DNA of 39,614 nt from Saccoglossus kowalevskii (taxonomy: Eukaryota > Hemichordata > Enteropneusta > Harrimaniidae). The notes beneath the pieces were generated by a model that was not told where the DNA came from, did no database searches, and was given only the letters and a program-made list of their open reading frames with translations. Each line of letters begins with the position of its first letter. Position 1 is the stretch's first letter. A program made the translations under genes and the position numbers. The stretch spans positions 291,030-330,643 of the forward strand of contig NW_003116454.1 of assembly GCF_000003605.2 (NCBI RefSeq). Direction: 5' to 3'. Shown here in pieces: positions 34,896-39,614 of the stretch.

Positions 34896-37800
34896 ACGCC
34901 ACGCGATCACGTCACCATGAATGCGGATCTAAAACCACAGCCAGACTAATTGATCTTACGACTTTTACATATGAACGGACGACCAAACTTGTTATTTACT
35001 TATTAATGCTGCCAGCAGATTTAACAGTGTAGGATAATGATTAAAACACACTAACTTCACTTGCTCATTAAACGACAGAATAAGACGAACAAACGTTGGA
35101 GCATGGGACATCCGGGTATAATTCTGTATTATATTTATATATATATTCACCAGTGGGGTGTTTTTGTCAGGTCTTAATTCTGGACTTGCGAATTGAATAT
35201 GACTATGTGAATGTGTATTTGGTGTCTCTCGGTCTCATCTACTGTTCATTGTGACTTTTAAGGGGAAAACACTCACGCGTATCATACGTGTGCCACATTT
35301 AATATATTCAAGAGACGTATACTAATATAATACAACTTTTGGATAATTACATGGCTGTACAAATATGGAATATGCGGATAATGAAATAAAATATGTGGTG
35401 CCTGATGTAGAAAACTATAAAAAAGAACAGAAATGTGCTAAACAATATCTACAATTGGACTACAGCATTTTGCAAACGATGGAGCTCAAAGAGTGTTATA
35501 ACGGCGTGACTACATGGTTCTAAATGATGACTGTGCCTTTACGCAAAACACAGCGTTATTGAAGAACACGTTCGTATAGGACCATTAAAAAGACATTTGC
35601 TTAGTAAACCGAATGAATGATCTACAAGTTGACATAAAAAGTGTTTTAGCACTGAAACTTGATGCTGAGAAATGCTTTTGAGGCACATGTACTGATGTAC
35701 TGTGTTGTTTTGGGATATTATGCAGAAAGCTTACCTGTATTGCCATACTAGCAACGATGTTTCCCCCCAAGAATGTAAATTAAACGTTCGGTGTACTTGT
35801 CGACTGTCATAATGCTGTTCAATAATGCTATGATTGATAAGGTGATTGATTGATTTTGTGCGTTACTAAGCGATGGCGATGGATGTATGTGATTTAGTAG
35901 TACAGTTTGTGAAATTTAAACATGTTAACTTTCAGTGAAATTTGTTTGAATGATTATGTGACTAATCGGTGGAATAGTTGTTAAAAAAAACAATACAATG
36001 TACGTTAGATATGTAGGTCAATTCAGTATATAGATAATATATTCCCTCAATCACTTAATGCTGAATAAATTGCTACATTTGCAATATCGAATAATGTGTA
36101 TATACATTTGTTTGCAAGAAATGGCGACGAAATGTCTCCATGAGGCTATATAGTGCAAGTAATGTTATCCGACTTAAAGTAAAAAAATGTATATATATAA
36201 AACGATTATCATATTTAAAGTCAAGGTTATGTTCCCAGTTGCGTAATTTCTATAACAATAAGTTCACATACTTTAAAATAAGGAATGTATGAAAATTGTG
36301 AAAATAAAATAAACCACATGTTTTTGCTACCATCTTCTCGAAATACGATCTAACACCTATTCGGACAATCTTGTCGGATGGGCATCTGTATTTACTGATT
36401 CGCACAACATACACATGTTTTGAGATCTATACCATCGTTAAACGCAACTAGTACATACAAATATTGCGAACCACTGACTTTTGTTAGATAGCATTATTTA
36501 CAGGCCTTTCACGTGTGTCTTTGTAACAAATGGTGCACATGATAAAACCCTTATGGATGGTAGCTAAGTTGTATCGAATATTGAATATGGATTTCCAAAT
36601 GAAATTGTAATAAAGTGGGATGGATTCCCAAATTATATGTCAGGGCTATATTTCAGTATATATATATATGTCAACATTTCGAAGAACTCTATTCAATGAC
36701 ATATAAACATTAAAAATAGTGGTTCTGATATCCGCTGTTATTATGTGTATGCTTTTTTATGAACATAACATTTTATGTCAGTGGTTATGATAAATGAAGC
36801 CATGAATAATATCAACAACCATAATTCATTCGTATAATCTGAAAAAATCACAACGCTTATCCGCGTGTTTTACCATCTCTGTTGTTGTAATTGTTTTTGT
36901 TTCTAATTTGGTCCTATCTACTTTAGTGGCTCATTTATCTTTCCATTGTTTCTACTTTTCTTTTCGAATTGGTGTGATTTGGGTTTATTGTGGTTTGGGT
37001 GTGGCAAGATGGCCGCCACACAATCAACATATCAACGTCTTTTGTCTAACTTAACTGTCACACTGTCAGATGTAATAATGTTGACGGTGTTTCAGTTAAA
37101 TCATACGTCGAAGCCATTGCGCAGAACATTGGTGACGGGAGGATTGTTGCAGCGCCATGAATGATCCAAAACAGTTGTCGTTGTGTCGATGTAGATATTA
37201 TATCAGCGTCCGGCATTGCTATTAATTGAAAGTTTGTTGTTGTTAAACCTGTTGTCCGATTTTTTTTAACTTCTCTTTTTAGTGTTATCATTAGCGTTAT
37301 ACGCCCATTCCGTTGGGATGTATACGGCCATCACTAAAATATGTTGTTTCTTTCAAGTGTACGACAAGTGTACATTCTTTGCCAGGTCAATCGGAGGAAC
37401 GGGTATACAATATTTATGTAACAACTGATGGGATGTTTTCAATGTGGATCAAAAGGGCCTAGAAACATTAATATATTTTAAATAAGAAAGAACGATACTG
37501 ACAATTAAACAGTCCAGAAGACCAACAGGCTGTTGAAATGCAGATAAATGGCAGTTTTGAATCGTTTAAAACGATTTAAAGAGATCATACAAAATACACA
37601 AGATGAAAACAAGTCTGGTGAAAAGGTAAAAATAACAAACAGGTAAAATGTGTTAGAAATATAGAAAATGTCTTGTGGTAATCCCAAAATAGTCAAGATG
37701 ACATAATTAGGAATACGCCAACCGAGCCTGAAAATATGGATACCATGCAGTTCGAACACTGATACATTTACTGACACAGCTGCGAGAAGCCTCAATGTTA

Positions 37801-38829
37801 ATGACAAGGAGGCAGTTTTAACCCGCCCTTCAGCTGATAGGGAAGTCGAGCCCCGTCTCCACAGGTCAGATTAGTGTAGACTAGGTGCCGTTTATTATCG
37901 CGAGACTTTTACAAATCTACGAGTAACGGATTAATGAATCGGTCTTCAGAGCTGAATTCTACAGAATTCTGTACTGTCTACGTATTTGTATTGAGAAGGC
38001 CATTCTGAGTGGCGGAGATTAGGGCTGCACATATCCCGAATTTGTCAGAGTCCCCTCCTTTGTTATCCGTATTCTGGGGAGGCGACTTATGTTTCAAAGA
38101 AAGTTTTTCTTTTGTTCCCCAGTTTTAGACTGGGCCGGTGAGATTGTACCCGATATTCACAAGTCCAGGCACATTTTTTAGTTCACATAAACATCTCTCA
38201 AAAACAAGTTATCCAACAAAGCCCTGTTTGGTCTTCACGATTCTGGTTATATAACACTCATTACTCACTTTTGGCGCAACGTTTTCAGCAAACAAGAACT
38301 CAAACTTGGTGGGACATAGGGAAGTTAAAAATCAAACTCAACAATATTGCGCGTAAAAGAAAGTAAACTCAATAAACTAAAAATAGACATGGAAAATGAA
38401 ATCAATATATTGAACGAAATCTGATAGATGAACCATCTTTGTTAACTGCGTAAAATAAAACAAACAAAAATGTTGCCTAATCTTACAAAAAGATAGTTGT
38501 ACCTGGAATTCTGGTCGCTTGTTGCCGTGATCTCTCCTCAAGCTGCATCAAAGATATCGATGGATTGTTTCCTATCTCATTTAAACGTATAAAACTAGTA
38601 TAAGATTGTTACAAAAGAATTGTAATTACGTCGTCGTCCTAATTTTAGGGAGAGCCGTATACGTACATCGTGATCAAAGCCAGTGTCCCAAATTGTCATA
38701 TTCTTAATAATATTAATTCACGTGTCATTCTAACGACTTTTCTAATTCTACTGACATTCCAATTGGTATAGTTGCTAGTCACCTAAGAAAGGTTTTAAAT
38801 ATAGTCCCCATACTTATTTACGTAAAACG
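34896..38829. other. 3' UTR and intergenic sequence
   Basis: After the channel stop codon there is an AT-rich stretch with several AATAAA hexamers, a YY1-like AAGATGGCCGCC at 37006-37017 and scattered short TA tracts. I see no gene. The 100-codon - strand frame at 37505-37807 has no ATG start and no family motif. Confidence 0.7.
35385..35390 (+). promoter_or_regulatory. Candidate polyadenylation signal of the channel gene
   Basis: AATAAA about 490 bases after the stop codon, followed at once by a GT-rich stretch (atgtggtgcctgatgtag) like a downstream element. Further AATAAA hexamers at 36064 and 36303 would give longer 3' UTRs. Without transcript data I cannot tell which is used. Confidence 0.4.
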
Positions 38830-39330
38830 CTGGAAACACTTGGTTACTCTTTTTCTATTACATAAAATTATCTCGAAGAACTATGCCGGGTCTTATATTA
38901 CCAAACTCTAGAGGAAGGCACTGCACGTTGATATCGTAAGCAGATGATGTTCAATTTTTAATCACAGAAGATAAATGGTAACTCAGTAAGTGGAAAAACA
39001 TTTATGAACAAGCATTAGATGTTCAATTCTACTTTGCTACACCTGAAGGACTTAAGGTTGGACGGTGTCGTGTTCGTAAAGACGCGCCACTCGGTATCAA
39101 GCTGGAAAGGACTGGGCTCAAGCTACGTTGTGTCTACTTGGGTAACGATGACACTTATAAACTGGCCAACAATAGTTCAGAAAATTGAAAATAAAATTGA
39201 CTTATTGGATGGCTTTTGCCCTAACATGTCATAGAAAAGGCGTACCGCTGTTATTAATCAATGTTTTGAACCCAATCTTGTTTACCGTTGTACCGCTCTT
39301 TAATGTAAGTCCTACAACGTTAACTATATT
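38830..39330 (+). mobile_element. Decayed non-LTR retrotransposon reverse transcriptase (Tx1/L1-like)
   Basis: Reading + strand frames, the conserved RT order is visible: LLFFYYIKLSRRT (family pattern PLLF-x-x-YIEPL), MPGLILPNS, then the catalytic box with Tyr replaced by a stop (I-S-stop-A-D-D-V at about 38932-38952), ITED, IYEQA, PEGLKVG, APLGIK, GLKLRCVYLGNDDTY and, after a frameshift near 39165, NWPTIVQKIENKID and RRTAVINQ (pattern GR-x-x-VINQL). Motif order and wording fit the Tx1 branch of LINEs. In-frame stops at 38938 and others show it is dead. Endonuclease and ORF1 are not seen. It shares the channel gene's strand but lies outside it. Confidence 0.82.
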
Positions 39331-39364
39331 CAAACTATAACCACACTAGTTTCTGCTTTACTGA

Positions 39365-39614
39365 TTATATTCAGTTAGGAACCTTTTAGCGACCGATATT
39401 GTACAATTTCAAGTATATGCGTTCTACACTGATCCGCAAATGTTACATGACTGGGCCAGTACCATGTTTGAAGAACCCCTTGATCATATCTCTCTAGTTG
39501 TACACCCGGAAATGCGCATCATCAACCACATGATATTTATCACAAGACATGACTCAATTGTAAAAAAGCTAGACAACATGTCGACGTGTTTCAGGTTTCG
39601 GTGCCAATGGGTGA
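39365..39614 (+). CDS. Open frame of at least 83 codons running off the right edge, unknown
   Basis: The frame starts after a TGA at 39362-39364 and is open to the window end. It includes TDPQMLHDWASTMFEEPLD and RHDSIVKKLDNM. A splice-acceptor-like ttatattcag ends at 39374, so this could be an exon of a neighbouring gene. It could equally belong to a second retroelement, since it follows the RT fossil by only about 30 bases. I do not recognise the sequence. Confidence 0.35.

Noticed and set aside
37505-37807. 100-codon minus-strand frame, rich in hydrophobic residues, faintly like part of a seven-helix receptor
   Set aside because: It has no ATG start, no conserved receptor motif in the right spacing and no splice support.

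Overview
The window is animal nuclear DNA: AT-rich, intron-dominated, with microsatellites, minisatellites, decayed transposons and one assembly gap. One gene dominates. I reconstruct nine coding exons on the + strand (1-47, 190-314, 10104-10171, 25618-25841, 28393-28475, 30711-30848, 31604-31833, 32337-32450, 34551-34895). They join in frame with GT/AG borders and matching phases to give 457 codons of a Cys-loop ligand-gated ion channel of the glycine/GABA-A/GluCl class. The start codon lies left of the window. Exon lengths of 68, 224, 83 and 138 bases match the pattern I recall for vertebrate GlyR and GABA-A genes. The protein itself is divergent, which suggests an invertebrate, probably marine (chordate relative, hemichordate or mollusc). 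I cannot name the species.

The channel has the Cys-loop (C-x13-C), a second loop-C disulfide as in GlyR and GluCl, four membrane segments and the Pro-Ala-Arg entrance to M2 typical of anion channels. Loop B keeps Glu-Ser-Tyr. The loop D arginine of amino-acid receptors is Thr, the loop C aromatic is Ile, and M2 has Cys at 4' and Ile at 19'. It may be an obligate partner subunit or have changed pharmacology.

Layout: 1-314 holds the N-terminal exons. 315-10103 is intron 2, with two copies of a GC-rich hairpin repeat and an 80-bp minisatellite. 10172-25617 is intron 3, with a (TTTA)n tract, a second hairpin family, a 15-bp array, a 73-bp array and, at 17.46-19.72 kb on the - strand, a frameshifted fossil of a long coding element I do not recognise. 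25618-34895 holds the remaining exons; introns 4 to 8 carry a perfect 34-bp triplication, a 414-base gap and (ACATT)n. The 3' UTR and intergenic DNA follow. From about 38.83 kb to 39.33 kb lies a decayed non-LTR reverse transcriptase whose YADD box is broken by a stop, and then an 83-codon open frame that runs off the right edge.

No second intact gene is visible. RNA genes and CRISPR were looked for by eye only and none was found.
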